Positions 34,663 through 34,668 of a stretch of 34,668 bases of DNA are shown here, piece after piece. The notes under the pieces were generated by a model that saw nothing but the letters and a program-made list of their open reading frames with translations, made no database searches and was not told the DNA's origin. The position numbers and the translations under genes were made by a program. Numbering within the stretch: the first letter of the stretch is position 1; the number at the start of each line of letters is the position of its first letter. Origin of the DNA: Propioniciclava sinopodophylli (lineage in GTDB: Bacteria; Actinomycetota; Actinomycetes; Propionibacteriales; Propionibacteriaceae); contig NZ_SDMQ01000021.1 in assembly GCF_004324755.1 (NCBI RefSeq), forward strand, positions 1 through 34,668, written 5' to 3'.

Positions 34663-34668
34663 TCATTT

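Overview
The window is high-GC Actinomycetota chromosome. The pafB-pafC-tatA-tatC-helY block, an Rpf-type muralytic factor, DUF1707 and DUF222/HNH proteins and many leaderless genes (a TANNNT box 6-8 bases before the start codon) all point that way. Gene content would fit Propionibacteriales, but the family is a guess. Nearly all of 1-32,090 looks like ordinary, densely packed core chromosome.

Layout. 1-319: start of a DUF222/HNH-type gene running off the left edge. 436-2200: divergent gluQ and a transglutaminase-like gene. 2245-9684: pafB, pafC, a small lipoprotein, tatA, tatC, a lipid kinase and the Ski2-like helicase helY. 9696-9760: 22-bp tandem repeats. 9826-10985: hisF and a HIT-family gene. 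11049-14619: ilvB-ilvN-ilvC behind an attenuator with a Leu/Val-containing leader peptide, closed by a perfect terminator. 14634-16142: divergent rpf (LysM) and dedA. 16143-18441: divergent leuB and ilvE around an 84-bp repeat element. 18450-21144: a SPOR-like membrane protein, a Tat-exported PGRP amidase, and a convergent tail-anchored protein overlapping it by 93 bp. 21267-26060: tpx, cimA, a DUF1707 protein, an FAH-family hydrolase and a CPBP protease. 26138-26393: tRNA-Gln, tRNA-Glu and a terminator. 26603-32090: a tightly overlapping glycan operon with the gene set of the bacillosamine-type pathway (4,6-dehydratase, aminotransferase, phosphoglycosyltransferase, acetyltransferase) plus a UDP-sugar 6-dehydrogenase. 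32,314-34,668: visibly more A/T-rich, with two divergent family 2 glycosyltransferases and an uncertain right end.

How it fits together. Branched-chain amino acid synthesis dominates: ilvBNC, leuB, ilvE and cimA (2-oxobutyrate from pyruvate via citramalate) lie within about 12 kb, and the ilv operon appears to sense charged Leu/Val tRNA. Envelope work is the second theme: Tat translocase, a Tat-signal amidase, Rpf and the glycan locus. The glycan locus begins just after two tRNA genes and passes into transferred-looking DNA, the usual form of a variable surface-polysaccharide region.

I saw no CRISPR array, prophage, recognisable defence system, integrase or intact insertion sequence. Nothing can be called a new system from sequence alone. 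The best leads are the bacillosamine-type operon, the leaderless-leader attenuator, the repeat element whose ends sit in the -35 area of leaderless promoters, and the tail-to-tail overlap of the amidase with an antisense membrane anchor.
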